A stretch of 64,000 nucleotides of DNA from Pochonia chlamydosporia 170 (lineage: Eukaryota > Ascomycota > Sordariomycetes > Hypocreales > Clavicipitaceae), in the NCBI RefSeq assembly GCF_001653235.2, contig NC_035795.1, positions 3,160,314 to 3,224,313 of the forward strand, written 5' to 3'. The translations under genes were made by a program, and so were the position numbers. The notes under the pieces were generated by a model, which was not told where the DNA came from, did no database searches, and was given only the letters and a program-made list of their open reading frames with translations. Below, one piece after another: positions 8,029 through 18,112 of the stretch. Position 1 is the first letter of the stretch. Each line of letters opens with the position of its first letter.

Positions 8029-10641
8029 CTAAGGAATACAAAAGTCGATCCAGCTACCAAGATAATCTAACCGGTTCCCCAGATCCTCTTGACTCTTGTA
8101 AATCTCCTCAAACTCCTCAAAGCTGAGACGCCCCCAGCCTCCTCGCTTGTGCGCTTCTTCCTCCGCAATAGTGAGGTGCTTCCAGGCGCGGAGGGTCGCT
8201 GCATCTGGCTCCTCTTGAGGTGGTTCGTGGGATACTCGCTGCTGCGCTAGTTTGGCTTCTGCATCGCTGTTTGGACGGAATTGCGGCAATGTTGGATCTC
8301 TGTATGGGGGCTCGTCTGCAATGGACTCTGCCTTGTCCACCAGTTCTTCGTGGATAACCTCAGGACTGTCAAGTTCCACCGCGTTTCGTGGCTCATCTGG
8401 CACGACTGTATACCCCGTATCTGCTAGAAGCTCGTCGAGTGACTTTTCTGAAATGGCCTTGTCGTTGAGATGTGGCGACTCTGACTCCTTTGCTGGAGCA
8501 TACACGTCCGGAAGTTCTGTGGCCTCAATCTGTGCCCTGTACGTCTCCCTGTCTTCTGCGGTCTCCGCCGCTTCAACCGCAATGTCTTCTGCCTTTTTGA
8601 AGATTGTGTCGAGAAGCTCGTTGAACGCCTGCTGCGTTACTTGGTACAGGATCTCCTTGCCTGCATCCTTTTCCGCATCAGGGATATCCATGCCGCCCCA
8701 TCGTTCAGGTACGCTGCGTGACGAGGTCGATGGGTTCGATCGGATTTCATAGTCGTCGGTATCCTCGGCAAACCGCACCTTGGAGCTGGAACGGGACCGC
8801 GTCGTCATCGGTGCTGCATCAGACGACTTGGACTCCTCTGCCGCCTGGTTGATCCTCACGAGAATATCCTCATCAGCCTCCCAGTCATCCGGCGCTATCC
8901 CTCCCTCCTCTTCGTCCAGGTAAAACTGGCGTCTCTTCCACCGATCGTGGAGATGCTTCCGCGCCATGTCTCGGCGCTGCTTCTCCAGCTTGGGCGCCAT
9001 CTTACGATTACGTGCAATGGCTCGCGCCCGTGATTCGCTGTATGTACGACCCGACTCGCCATTGTGCATGTCCCCATCATCATCTTCTTCTTCCTCATCG
9101 TCGTCCTCACCATCGGCATCAGCGTCACCATCGTCGTCGGGGTTGTGATTAAAAATGCTCGGAATCTCCTCCAGCGTGGTCGGAGGGTCAAGCATAGTCG
9201 CCCAGTACGATCTATCCAGGTCTCCGCCGCTCACTCGTCGCACAGTCCGCCAGTTTGTGTCGGTGTCATTGCGCGAGATGAAGCGACGGGGAGGTCGGAC
9301 GTCTGTATCGTACGCGAACAAACTGGCCAAGATGTCTTCCCTGGGTGCAACATCGCCTCGGCTTTCAACAAAGGCACCACCATAGCCGTCGGCGACTTCA
9401 ATGCTCCCGTCCCTCCGATTGGTTTTGCCCTCGAATCGCAAGCCCGAATCGCCAGGCGGGATTCTTCCTTCCCTGCCGAAAAGACTGCTGAGCGGCTGTC
9501 GACTAGACACCAGCTGTTGCGCCTCAGTACTAGCGAGGAGCTGGTCCTCCAGTCCGTCCAGAATATCCTTGTGCATTTGCTTGTAGAGCACGTAGTAGGC
9601 TCGAAACATGCGCAGAAAATCCCGCCTGTTGACGTACCCATCCCCGTCAATATCGTACCCTTCAAACACCTTTCTCAACTTGTCCTTGCGTTTCCGATAC
9701 GACAAGCCGTGGAGAAACTCGGAAAACCCAATCAAATCATCATTGTTGGAGTCGTAGAAGGAAAACATGCGATCGTGGATCAGGTTAGGTGCGGCGTGTC
9801 GGGAACCCCCCGTAGGTACCAGGCAGCGCTCAAAAGTCTTGCGGTCCATGGCAACACAAAGCTCCTCGGGGTCGTCTCTCCATTCCGTGTTGGCCATGTA
9901 CGTCCATTGCTCCCAGAACGCCTCCAGCTCGGGTCGTTCGAACCCAGTATCTCTCGAAAGACGCGCAATCAAGCTCCTGGGGATGTTCCGACGGCAGGTA
10001 TCAGGGTCCCCGGTGTACCACACAGGTTGCATCTGCCTAGGACCAAACGGCGGCGCAGGGACCTTGATTTTGTAAAATATGTGCGTTTTGATATGCACAC
10101 CTTGAGCCTCACATGTCTCGCAAAGATCAAAATCGGCACAGTTGGCGCATCGGTAGCGAACCCCGCGTATAGGCACCATGCCACAAGAGTTACACTGACA
10201 GCCCCTGTGAACACATCCGTTGCGCCGGGCATTGTCCTCAGAGACCCTGAAGAGGAGTGTTACGATGCTATGGCCCGCTCGTTGGGGAGAGGTCTGAAGA
10301 TTGCCCGTGGCAGGGTCGTTCCACCACTCGTCCCCAGGATCGACGTCGACTACGGTTTCGGCATCGCCAGGGACTCTCGTGTTGGGTACTTCGGCGTTTT
10401 CATCTCCAGGAGCTTCGGATGCGGAGTTGGAGCTGTATTCGTTGGTTGCGGACCGCGGTCGCGAGCGTCGTATGGCGTTACTCCGATGCAGACCACCACC
10501 GGTCGGGGTGCCTCGCAAGGGGGCATTCTGGCGAGATTGATATGCGTAGTACCCTATTGAAGCTGCTGCTACTACAGAGACGACAGCCACAGCTATGCGT
10601 GGCCGTGTGAGGGAGTCGGCCGAAGCAGTTGTTGGCCACAT
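8029..10641 (-). CDS. ZZ zinc finger and EF-hand membrane protein
   Basis: Single-exon gene of 870 aa, function unknown. One hydrophobic segment lies near the N-terminus (residues about 15-33, IAVAVVSVVAAASIGYYAY), so it is probably membrane-anchored with the bulk on one side. A ZZ-type zinc finger follows (143-188: CVHRGCQC, CGMVPIRGVRYRC, CADFDLCETC). Two EF-hand loops are at 297-308 (DSNNDDLIGFSE) and 330-341 (DIDGDGYVNRRD); both keep the acidic calcium ligands at positions 1, 3 and 5. A long acidic run (about residues 485-510) and a charged, disordered C-terminal half complete it. The start fits because the next Met is far into the protein and the anchor would be lost. It is transcribed away from RCF1 with 364 bp between the two start codons. 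Calcium-sensing or adaptor roles are only inference. Confidence 0.9.
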   Translation of the reverse strand: MWPTTASADSLTRPRIAVAVVSVVAAASIGYYAYQSRQNAPLRGTPTGGGLHRSNAIRRSRPRSATNEYSSNSASEAPGDENAEVPNTRVPGDAETVVDVDPGDEWWNDPATGNLQTSPQRAGHSIVTLLFRVSEDNARRNGCVHRGCQCNSCGMVPIRGVRYRCANCADFDLCETCEAQGVHIKTHIFYKIKVPAPPFGPRQMQPVWYTGDPDTCRRNIPRSLIARLSRDTGFERPELEAFWEQWTYMANTEWRDDPEELCVAMDRKTFERCLVPTGGSRHAAPNLIHDRMFSFYDSNNDDLIGFSEFLHGLSYRKRKDKLRKVFEGYDIDGDGYVNRRDFLRMFRAYYVLYKQMHKDILDGLEDQLLASTEAQQLVSSRQPLSSLFGREGRIPPGDSGLRFEGKTNRRDGSIEVADGYGGAFVESRGDVAPREDILASLFAYDTDVRPPRRFISRNDTDTNWRTVRRVSGGDLDRSYWATMLDPPTTLEEIPSIFNHNPDDDGDADADGEDDDEEEEDDDGDMHNGESGRTYSESRARAIARNRKMAPKLEKQRRDMARKHLHDRWKRRQFYLDEEEGGIAPDDWEADEDILVRINQAAEESKSSDAAPMTTRSRSSSKVRFAEDTDDYEIRSNPSTSSRSVPERWGGMDIPDAEKDAGKEILYQVTQQAFNELLDTIFKKAEDIAVEAAETAEDRETYRAQIEATELPDVYAPAKESESPHLNDKAISEKSLDELLADTGYTVVPDEPRNAVELDSPEVIHEELVDKAESIADEPPYRDPTLPQFRPNSDAEAKLAQQRVSHEPPQEEPDAATLRAWKHLTIAEEEAHKRGGWGRLSFEEFEEIYKSQEDLGNRLDYLGSWIDFCIP

Positions 10642-11005
10642 GGCTATCTTGCGAGCATGGTTTTGGTGTTGATGGATTGGCCAAATGGCCGCTACTGTCG
10701 CACGGAAGGATGATGTGGAATGCTTTTATATGCTAACGAGACGAAACAGCCGGTGTGACCGCTGCGAGTTGATTCAATGTATGCAGTGTCGGATGTAGTT
10801 GAAAACAGAAGTGAGGAAGCTCAAGCTCCGACCCCAAAGTCAAGTCGTTTGTGGATCCACAGAAGCCAGTCTCAAATGTGGGGACCTCAAACTCCAACTT
10901 TCACAGTTGCCGATTCTATGATGCGTTTCTCCAGTCGATCAGCCCATAACTCGCAACACCAGAACCAGCCATTCGCATCCCTCTTCTCCCATCACCACAA
11001 TCAGC
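10642..11005. promoter_or_regulatory. Shared divergent promoter region, ZZ/EF-hand gene and RCF1
   Basis: The 364 bp between two divergent start codons must hold both promoters unless a distal site is used. I see no confident TATA box or factor site. A CT-rich stretch with CATCACCACAATCAGC lies just ahead of the RCF1 ATG, typical of fungal 5' leaders. Confidence 0.5.
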
Positions 11006-11735
11006 ATGGCAGACAGATTACCGCCGCCCATGCCAGGGCACCTGCCCTCGTCATTCGACGACAATGAGTACAACATCCCCTCCCACCTCTAAACAGCAGG
11101 CATACTCACGCGACACAGCGAATTCTACAATGAACGACCTCTGCACAAAGTCGTCCGCAAGCTCAAAGAAGAGCCCCTCGTACCCCTCGGTCCGTCTCCC
11201 GTACATTCTCCTCCTATCCCGCTAACCCCCCACAGGCATCGGTCTCACAGTCTTCGCCTTCGTGAACGCCTACCGAGCCCTCCGCCGCGGCGACTCCCGC
11301 CAAGCCAACAAGATGTTCCGCGCGCGAGTCGCCGCCCAGGGCTTCACCGTGATTGCCATGGTCGCAGGAAGCATGTACTACAGCCAGGACCGGCAAAAGA
11401 CCAAGGAGTTGCGGAAGTTGAAGGAGGAGCGGGACGCGGAGGAGAAGCGGCAGAAGTGGATTCGGGAGCTGGAGGCGCGAGATGAGGAGGACAAGATGAT
11501 GAGGGCGAGCTTGGAGAAGAGGAGGCAGAAGGTGGAGGCGGAGACGGCGAAGAGCGAGGAGAAGGGCACGGGGGGCATTTTGGGCAAGATGGGCTTGTGG
11601 TCGAAGGGGGAGGAGGCTGCTAAGGAGGCTGCCAAGGAAGCGGATAAGGAGAAGAAGAAGGAGAATCCGAAGAGTTCGCTGGGTGCGATTGGCGAGGTTC
11701 TGGTGAAGCAGAAGGAGGATGAGGGCAAAAAATAA
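11006..11735 (+). CDS. RCF1: Respiratory supercomplex factor 1 (HIG1 domain)
   Basis: Exons 11006-11067, 11119-11189 and 11236-11735 give 210 aa. Rcf1 is a mitochondrial inner-membrane protein that helps assemble complex III/IV supercomplexes and late cytochrome-oxidase subunits. The N-terminus PLPSSFDDN-like and EFYNERPLHKVVRKLKEEPL is the family signature. Two membrane helices (about 41-60 and 75-93) flank GDSRQANKMFRARVAAQ, which carries the RxRxxxQ part of the HIG1 motif; the usual Gln/Ile four residues before the first Arg is Asn. After residue 95 comes a long charged, probably coiled-coil tail. Exons 1 and 2 are short (62 and 71 nt), and both introns (51 and 46 bp) have standard GT/AG ends. 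It converges on RTC5, 192 bp downstream. Confidence 0.95.
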
Positions 11736-11927
11736 GGTGGCTTGGATTTGGGATGGATATTGTATGATATGGTGTGGTTTGGGCTCTACTCAACTGTACA
11801 GTATACTGGCATATTAAGATGTAATGCATCATTACTGTCATTTTCTAAATAATACCAAAAGTGTGAATTGCTGAATTGTAAAAGCCATGATATTAGAGTC
11901 CAGCTCGATAACCTTCATTTTGAACGC

Positions 11928-13818
11928 CTATCCCATTGATCCTCCACTTCTATTCCCTCCAATTAGTCCCGCCATCTCTAACAACGCTCTGTCGGCTTCG
12001 ATATCGCCCGAGCCCAAGTTGATCTTCCTCCGCGCCTCTGCTTCCCTCTCTTCCCACGCCCACCTTTCGGCTTGTGCTTTTGCCTCGTCATCCCCTCCGC
12101 AACCCCACACCTCCAACTGATCAATCTCAAAGCGGTCCTGGAAGTCGAATGTCCGAGATATACTGGTATGGAACGCGCCCCCACGGGAGGTATAATCGTG
12201 GTTGAAGACGCCAAACTCAAACGAGTCGTTTAACAAGAGTGACACTGCTCCTAACGTGTAGTGTGCTTCTCTGCGACTGGACTTTGACGGCTTGGGGTGC
12301 GGGCATCCGAATGAGAGGCAAGGTTGGTTGCCAGGTGGCCTTGTGAAGGCGACATAGTCGGTGTTGATGGTTGAGGCGGGAAATACGTCGTGTACGGGCG
12401 ATAGCTGGAACAGGATGGTTTCAGAGTCTCCGAAGCATTCCTTGTGTGTGTGCTTCCATGGCTCGCGTACGTACACGCCGTACGTGACTCGAGAAGACTT
12501 GCTCCCATTGCGAAATCGCTTTGTTGGAAGGGTATCTGCAAAGGCATTTTCTTGTCCGCCCTGCGGCGTTTCAGCGAGTAAGGTCCCGCTGACGAGAAGA
12601 ATGGTTGGTGCGCGCCAGTTGAATACCTTGGCGTCGAAGCTGCCCATCGAGAAGCCTGCGTCGTTGCCAGAGTAGAGGCGTCGTACGCGGCGGAAGAGCG
12701 ATGAGCCGGGGATGAACAGGGATATCTGCGCAAGCATGTGGTCATTCAAGATGTCGCCTTTGTCGGAAAGGAGTGGCTGAGCTGGTTTCGGCGCAAGTTC
12801 TTGCTGCATTCTAGGGTCGGCGGTTTTATGTTTCGAGAAGTCGAGGTTTTTGGAGAAGAGAAAGTGTTCAAAAAGGGCGTTGAAGCTGCTGAATAGATAG
12901 GGGAAAAGCACGGGTATTATGGTCTTGAATTGGCGGTATTTGATACCGGGTGAGGTTTCGACGTCGACAAAGGATGAAAGAATGCAATCGACAGTTGATC
13001 GAAGTAATTCGAGTTCAGATCCCGCAACACGATTAGAATATTGTGATAAGCTTTCCTGGGCGTCCAAGGGGGCAGCCAACAGCAAAAGCATGACTAGTTT
13101 TCGAAAGTTGTCGGTTGGAATTATAGCACCGTGAAATTCAGGAGCACTACCCTGCCTCACTGCCTCTTTGATGTCCAGCAACTCGTACGCAGTGAGAACC
13201 AGGTCGTCGTCGTCGTCGTACGACTCATCTTCGCCAGGAAGATCGATGGCAAATCCACCGTCGGCGCCACCACCATTAGCAGGCTTGCTACTCGTCGTTT
13301 CATCATTCGACACTGTCAAAGGCAAGGTAGCGCCCGCTTCTGACACCTTGCGGTCATACACAGCCAGGCTTTTGAAGATGAGCTTGGTCCTATCAGTTGA
13401 TCCTCGTGCCAGCACGCGCTTATACCGCTCTGTCATAATGACAATAACCATGACCATTTGCGAGAGCTCCAGCACGACGGGTGCATCTTGTAAGAATGGG
13501 AATGCGCCCAGGTACGAAATCATTTGAAAGATGACGGGGGAGGCGCCTAAGATATCGGGGATTTCAAGATATCGTGCAATGGTGTCTTCCTTGAGGTACC
13601 GAACAGACCCCTGTTGGTCGGCGAGGCTCTTGAATACATCTTTTAGCGAGTAGAACTCCAGCGAGGTAAAGCACTTGTCTTTGAACCGGAGGGCCTGCGG
13701 GTAAACGTGTTAGAATGCGGCACTGTATTACAGTTTGGCAGTGTGGACTCACAAGTTCTTGTGCGAGGTCTTCGCGGGACCGTCGGCGCGGATTCTCATC
13801 AGAGTGTGACTGGCCCAT
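11928..13818 (-). CDS. RTC5: TLDc-domain protein, restriction of telomere capping 5
   Basis: Exons (minus) 13818-13753 and 13694-11928 give 610 aa. It resembles fungal Rtc5, a TLDc-domain protein; the yeast protein is reported to act on the vacuolar V-ATPase and carries a myristoylation-type N-terminus. Here MGQSHSDENP also has Gly2 with a small residue later (Ser4), so N-myristoylation is plausible. Exon 1 encodes 22 residues; the 58-bp intron starts GTGAGT. The N-terminal half is helical, with an EF-hand-like fold in the family. The TLDc part (about residues 320-560) includes NWRAPTILLVSGTLLAE, ETILFQLSPVHDVFPAS, SFGCPHPK and LGAVSLLLNDSFEFGVF. An acidic run of Asp residues sits near residue 190. 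The C-terminus is Gly/Arg-rich. NMT1, the enzyme that would myristoylate it, lies at 26967 in this window. Confidence 0.9.
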
Positions 13819-14254
13819 GTTGGATAGGATAGATGGTGTGCGGTGGGCAGGTTTAATCAAGTTGAGTGGTAGACATGTCGGAAGTCGAGTGTGGCGACTT
13901 GCATCAATTGAAGGGATGTAATTTGATGGATTAAAATGAACATGAAGTCAAGAGATGATGATTTGTGTCAACATGTGTGAGGTGAGCTGCCTAGACGTAC
14001 GTCAGACCATCCTTGTCAGGGATCTGGAGTTGGAGCTGGAGTTGGATCTGGTCTGTCTGGGCTCTGGAGGCGGGACTCGAAGTGACATGCCAAGCGACCA
14101 ACACGTGCTTAGCCGCCTCATCCTTCTCCCTTTGTTCGTCAACCGATGTCAACCACATCTTTACACACGCACCTTTGCACGCATTGCACGCATTCTTTGC
14201 ATATTTGTTTAGTTTACACTAACTTCTACATTTTGCTTGTCCAAGACCATCGAA
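13819..14254. other. RTC5 upstream region and amidase 3' flank
   Basis: No gene. At about 14025-14052 is a short purine-rich repeat (GGAGTTGGAGCTGGAGTTGG). The stretch holds the RTC5 5' leader and promoter and the amidase terminator; no single site can be named. Confidence 0.4.
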
Positions 14255-15949
14255 TCACAACTCCAGCCGTCCATCCACAACATCCTCCAATTCCGTCGTT
14301 GGCTGAATCAACGGCAACACCCTATTCCTCATCACCGTAATCTGCTCAAATGAATACGCAATCTCAATCAACGTCTCCTCGCTAAAGTAATCGCCCGCAA
14401 ACCCCAACCCAAACGGCTGGTTCGGCCCCGTCAGATTCATGGTCCCATACTCGTCCTGCTGCACGGGCGTGTCATCTGGTGCTCGGCCGAGGGGCACGGT
14501 GATGACGGGTGTGCCTGTCATGGCTGCCACCTGGGACGCGAACATGGTCGGCATGACCATTGCATCTAGGGAGTGGTTCCTCAATGCGCCTGGGAGACCT
14601 AATGTGCTGGCGTAGTAAAGTTGTGTAGTGTAGTTGCTCCACCATTCCGGTGAAGTGTTGTTGTATCCTCGTGAGAGGACACGATCCCAGGATTGAGTAG
14701 CTCGGTTGGGGAAACCTTCGGCCGGGTAGTCTTGCGTGAAATCTCGTAGCTCCGCCAGCGTGGTGATGTTGTTTGGATTGGTCTTGAGATTGGCAAGATA
14801 TCGAGGAAGATCAGTCAGGAAATCCTGCCCTGTAACCCGGCCTGCCCATCCGTGGCCCACGATTGGTTTAATGCCAGGAAAATAAACGTCTTCCACGATC
14901 TCAGCACCAGCAGCACGGAGGATCTCGAGTGTTTCATTAAACACTGCGAAAGCGGGCTCCGATGTGACGTGTTTGTGAAGATCCAAAATGTTCTTCAACA
15001 CTCCCAATCGCTTGCCCTTTAGTCCCATCTTCTTGCAAGCCGCAACGTAATTCGGCGGCTTCTCTCCAAAGGGTGACGCGGACGTGTAGTTATCCTTCGG
15101 ATCGGATCCCGCAATCACTGACAACAGGTAAGCTGCATCCTTTACCGTCCTAGCCATTGGCCCTACAGTATCTTGGTGTTCAGATATAGGCACCACCAAG
15201 TACCGGGATGTCAGTCCGACCGTCGGTTTGATTCCAACGATATTGTTGAGATGCGCCGGATCAACAATAGATCCAGTTGTTTCTGTCCCCAAAGAAGCCC
15301 AAGCAAGGCCAACAGATGATGCAACCGCGCTCCCGGACGAAGAGCCAGAAGGTTCATGACCTGGAAAATAAGCACCCGTCGTTTGTCCCCCATACGCAGA
15401 CCAACCTTCACTGACGTTGGCACCTCGCATACCAGCCCATTGTGAAAGATTAGCCTTGCCGAGGATAATGGCGCCTGATTTCCGTAGCTTTGCCGCAACA
15501 GTACTGTCTTCTTTTGCCTTGGCTCCGAGAAGTGCATACGACCCCGCCGTGTTGTTCAAGTTATCGTCTGTAGCGATGTTGTCCTTGAGAAGAATGGGAA
15601 TGCCGTGTAGTGGGCTTGGAAGTGCCGTGCCTGAGAGTCTTTCACGGTCCTTTGACGACGCAATGGAGATGGCGTCTGGGTTGATTTCGTTGACTGCGTG
15701 AAGGAGCCCATTGACTTCGTCAATTCGAGCAATGTATGCTCTGACAAGGTCCACGCTAGTAAATGAGCCGCTGTCAAGGCCGAAGCGCAGTTCGTCTAAT
15801 GTGGCGTCTAGTAATGAAGGGAATTCAAACGGAGTTGATGCGCATGTCGTTAACGCCAGAAAGCTGCATGCAGCTTGGGCGATTGAGCCGAGGATGCCGG
15901 CCAGCATGGTGGATGACACTGGATGTACTTGGCCGTCAAGTGTTGACAA
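14255..15949 (-). CDS. Amidase-signature family hydrolase, probably secreted
   Basis: Single-exon gene, 564 aa if read from the first ATG. Amidase-signature enzymes hydrolyse carboxamides with a Ser-cisSer-Lys triad. Visible parts are HGIPILLKDN (Lys122), SGSSSGSAVASS (201-212) and GTETTGSIVDPA (219-232, nucleophile Ser227). The family usually has TETDGSIVCPA, so Asp to Thr and Cys to Asp changes are present. An internal Met at residue 15 starts MLAGILGSIAQAACSFLALTTCAS, a good signal peptide, so translation from 15907 or cleavage after an extended N-region is likely. NxS/T sites (NNTA, NYTS, NITT, NNTS, NYTT) are frequent, in keeping with secretion. The physiological substrate cannot be told. 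It is divergent to the HET gene with 630 bp between the starts. Confidence 0.9.
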   Translation of the reverse strand: MSTLDGQVHPVSSTMLAGILGSIAQAACSFLALTTCASTPFEFPSLLDATLDELRFGLDSGSFTSVDLVRAYIARIDEVNGLLHAVNEINPDAISIASSKDRERLSGTALPSPLHGIPILLKDNIATDDNLNNTAGSYALLGAKAKEDSTVAAKLRKSGAIILGKANLSQWAGMRGANVSEGWSAYGGQTTGAYFPGHEPSGSSSGSAVASSVGLAWASLGTETTGSIVDPAHLNNIVGIKPTVGLTSRYLVVPISEHQDTVGPMARTVKDAAYLLSVIAGSDPKDNYTSASPFGEKPPNYVAACKKMGLKGKRLGVLKNILDLHKHVTSEPAFAVFNETLEILRAAGAEIVEDVYFPGIKPIVGHGWAGRVTGQDFLTDLPRYLANLKTNPNNITTLAELRDFTQDYPAEGFPNRATQSWDRVLSRGYNNTSPEWWSNYTTQLYYASTLGLPGALRNHSLDAMVMPTMFASQVAAMTGTPVITVPLGRAPDDTPVQQDEYGTMNLTGPNQPFGLGFAGDYFSEETLIEIAYSFEQITVMRNRVLPLIQPTTELEDVVDGRLEL

Positions 15950-16579
15950 TGATGTGCCAATTGATGGAGGCCTGCGGACAGAATGTCGCTACATTGGCAC
16001 GTTCAGGATGGCATGGTGATGTTTGGGAGGGTGTGAAGTGTCGAGGTTTAAAGTCGAGGACTCGAGGAACTAGTACCCGATGGTGCGGCATTCGTTCCCG
16101 CTTGAGATTGAGATTGATCAACACGCCCTGGTCTCGACAACATCTCCATTTGGCATCCGTGCTGCACTTGATCTTGTCCACACGTTAGCTTCAGTAGTAT
16201 TTTCTCTAGCTAATAACAAAAATACTTTAATTGATAACCACGTTTATGGCTTTCCTCACGGCTCTCATCTGCACTTCACTTCGTCTTGCGGAGGGATTCA
16301 ATACCAGAATCCAATGGGCGCTAACTCGTCTACTTCAGGAATCATGAACGCGTCGCAAAATAATCGTGTTTTCAGAGAATGCCTCATAGAAAGGTTTCTC
16401 TATGCATACACTGGTGAAGAACAAGTTGAATCGCGTTTGTCGCATGCGATTTCCACGACACGTGATTGTACTTCGTCCGTTTAGGCATCCAGCTGCCCGA
16501 ACCTGCCAGCTCGAACTCGAACTTGACTTCTTCAACATACTTGGCCGTTGACTTGACATTGACAACCTTGGGACCTGAG
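15950..16579. promoter_or_regulatory. Divergent intergenic region, amidase and HET gene
   Basis: 630 bp between two divergent start codons. The HET reading frame is open upstream of its ATG back to 16466 but has no earlier ATG, so this is untranslated leader. An AT-rich patch (16200-16235) could be core promoter of either gene; no specific motif is claimed. Confidence 0.45.
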
Positions 16580-18112
16580 ATGCGCCTCCTCGACGTTGGT
16601 AGCCTCCAAATCCATCAATTCCAGGCAAATCCGCCCCCATACGCCATACTCTCACACGTCTGGAGCTCCGATGAAGTCACTTTCCAAGACCTCAGCCAGG
16701 CAGGCTGCACTCAAAAGAATGGCTTCAAAAAGATATCCAGCTTCTGCTGGACCTTGACGCAAAACTTACCTCGTGTAACGTACGCATGGGTTGATACATG
16801 TTGCATCGACAAAACTAGCAGTTCTGAATTATCAGAAGCCATAAACTCCATGTGCGCGTGGTATCGCGGCGCCGTTACCTGTTACGCCCATCTCGCTGAC
16901 GTGAAACTCAACAACAGACAAAGCTTAGGGAGTGACTTTGAAAAGTCCACCTGGTTCACGCGCGGCTGGACGCTTCAGGAACTCCTGGCTCCCGTGGAAG
17001 TTGAGTTTTACGACAAGAACTGGAAGTTTATTGGTACAAGATTGACTCTGGCCAAGCGAATTGCAAGCATAACTGGAATTGATGAAGACGTCCTCGTCAC
17101 AGGCAACTGGACCAACTTATCCGCGGCACATAAAATGTCATGGGCTGCAAAGCGTCGGACCACTCGACCAGAGGACATGGCCTACTGTTTGTTGGGCATC
17201 TTCGACGTTAACATGCCAATGCTATATGGCGAAGGCGAGCGAGCCTTCACTCGGCTGCAGGAAGAAATTCTCCGAGAGTACGATGATCTCTCGCTGCTGG
17301 CGTGGGACGCATCAGACGTGCCTGCATCTGAGGACATTGTAGGCGTACTTGCCTCTCATCCACGGTTCTTCCAGTCCTGTGCGGGTATCACGTCTTATCC
17401 GAGTGAGGGCAAGCCATTTGCAATCACGAATAGGGGATTACAAGTGAGCCTTCCAATTTTTGAAGGACCTCTGCTGGGGGCAGCTTTACCATGCGCGCCG
17501 AAAGGAAATTTTGCGTCATCTATCATGATATGTGTGGTGAGGGATGCCGTGGTCCCAAATAAGTACAGTCGGCATCGGTCTGTGACTTGGGAATTTCTTA
17601 TGGCCGAACCTGAAGGTCTCAGAAAAGTAGAGCGGGATATACTACTCGTGAAGAGAAGCATTTTTGGAATACAACAATTCGCCAGGTGTTGGGTACGGTA
17701 CTCCGGGCCGCTGCGACTTCTTGCAGTGTATTCAGTTGAAAAATGGCAATTCAACGGTGCTGGCAATTGGACAATGATTATTCCAAAACCATCGACAGGC
17801 CATCCGGTAGTGTCCGTATTTGCATTCCAGCAAGTGGTGCATAAAAGGCACTTGGCTGCCATTATATGGGTTGATGCGAGAACCGGCTTGCCAAAGATTA
17901 ATGTTGTTGGCATATCCGATGTGCGCTCTGATGTGCCCTTTAATGATGTACAGGTCCAAGACCAGTTGAAGAAGCTGGCGGCTGTGCAAACTGATTATTT
18001 AGACAAGTCTACCAATGACTTTAGGTTGCAGGGGATGCGTGTCCGGGCTCAATTATCTCGTGAGATTATTCGAGGCAGTTGGACTACCATGGTCAATTTG
18101 ATCTGCTCGTGA
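16580..18112 (+). CDS. HET-domain heterokaryon incompatibility protein
   Basis: Single-exon gene, 510 aa, start at MRLLDVG (16580), the usual N-terminus of this family. HET proteins trigger or execute cell death after fusion of unlike hyphae; many copies with unknown partners occur per genome. The HET domain covers about residues 20-170. It shows PYAILSHVWSSDEVTFQDL, then YAWVDTCCIDKTSSSELSEAINSM and WYRGAVTCYAHLADV, and then WFTRGWTLQELLAP. The continuation RPEDMAYCLLGIFDVNMPMLYGEGERAFTRLQEEI is also typical. The C-terminal half (from about residue 260) has no domain I recognise; no STAND, WD40 or ankyrin part is fused. The frame is intact, without AT-shift. Which allele or partner it recognises is unknown. 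Confidence 0.93.
   Translation: MRLLDVGSLQIHQFQANPPPYAILSHVWSSDEVTFQDLSQAGCTQKNGFKKISSFCWTLTQNLPRVTYAWVDTCCIDKTSSSELSEAINSMCAWYRGAVTCYAHLADVKLNNRQSLGSDFEKSTWFTRGWTLQELLAPVEVEFYDKNWKFIGTRLTLAKRIASITGIDEDVLVTGNWTNLSAAHKMSWAAKRRTTRPEDMAYCLLGIFDVNMPMLYGEGERAFTRLQEEILREYDDLSLLAWDASDVPASEDIVGVLASHPRFFQSCAGITSYPSEGKPFAITNRGLQVSLPIFEGPLLGAALPCAPKGNFASSIMICVVRDAVVPNKYSRHRSVTWEFLMAEPEGLRKVERDILLVKRSIFGIQQFARCWVRYSGPLRLLAVYSVEKWQFNGAGNWTMIIPKPSTGHPVVSVFAFQQVVHKRHLAAIIWVDARTGLPKINVVGISDVRSDVPFNDVQVQDQLKKLAAVQTDYLDKSTNDFRLQGMRVRAQLSREIIRGSWTTMVNLICS

Noticed and set aside
9064..10560. 498-codon frame on the plus strand
   Set aside because: Fully antisense to the ZZ/EF-hand gene, whose motifs are clear; the frame is a codon-bias shadow.
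16466..16579. N-terminal extension of the HET protein
   Set aside because: No ATG upstream of 16580 in frame, and the family begins at MRLLDV.
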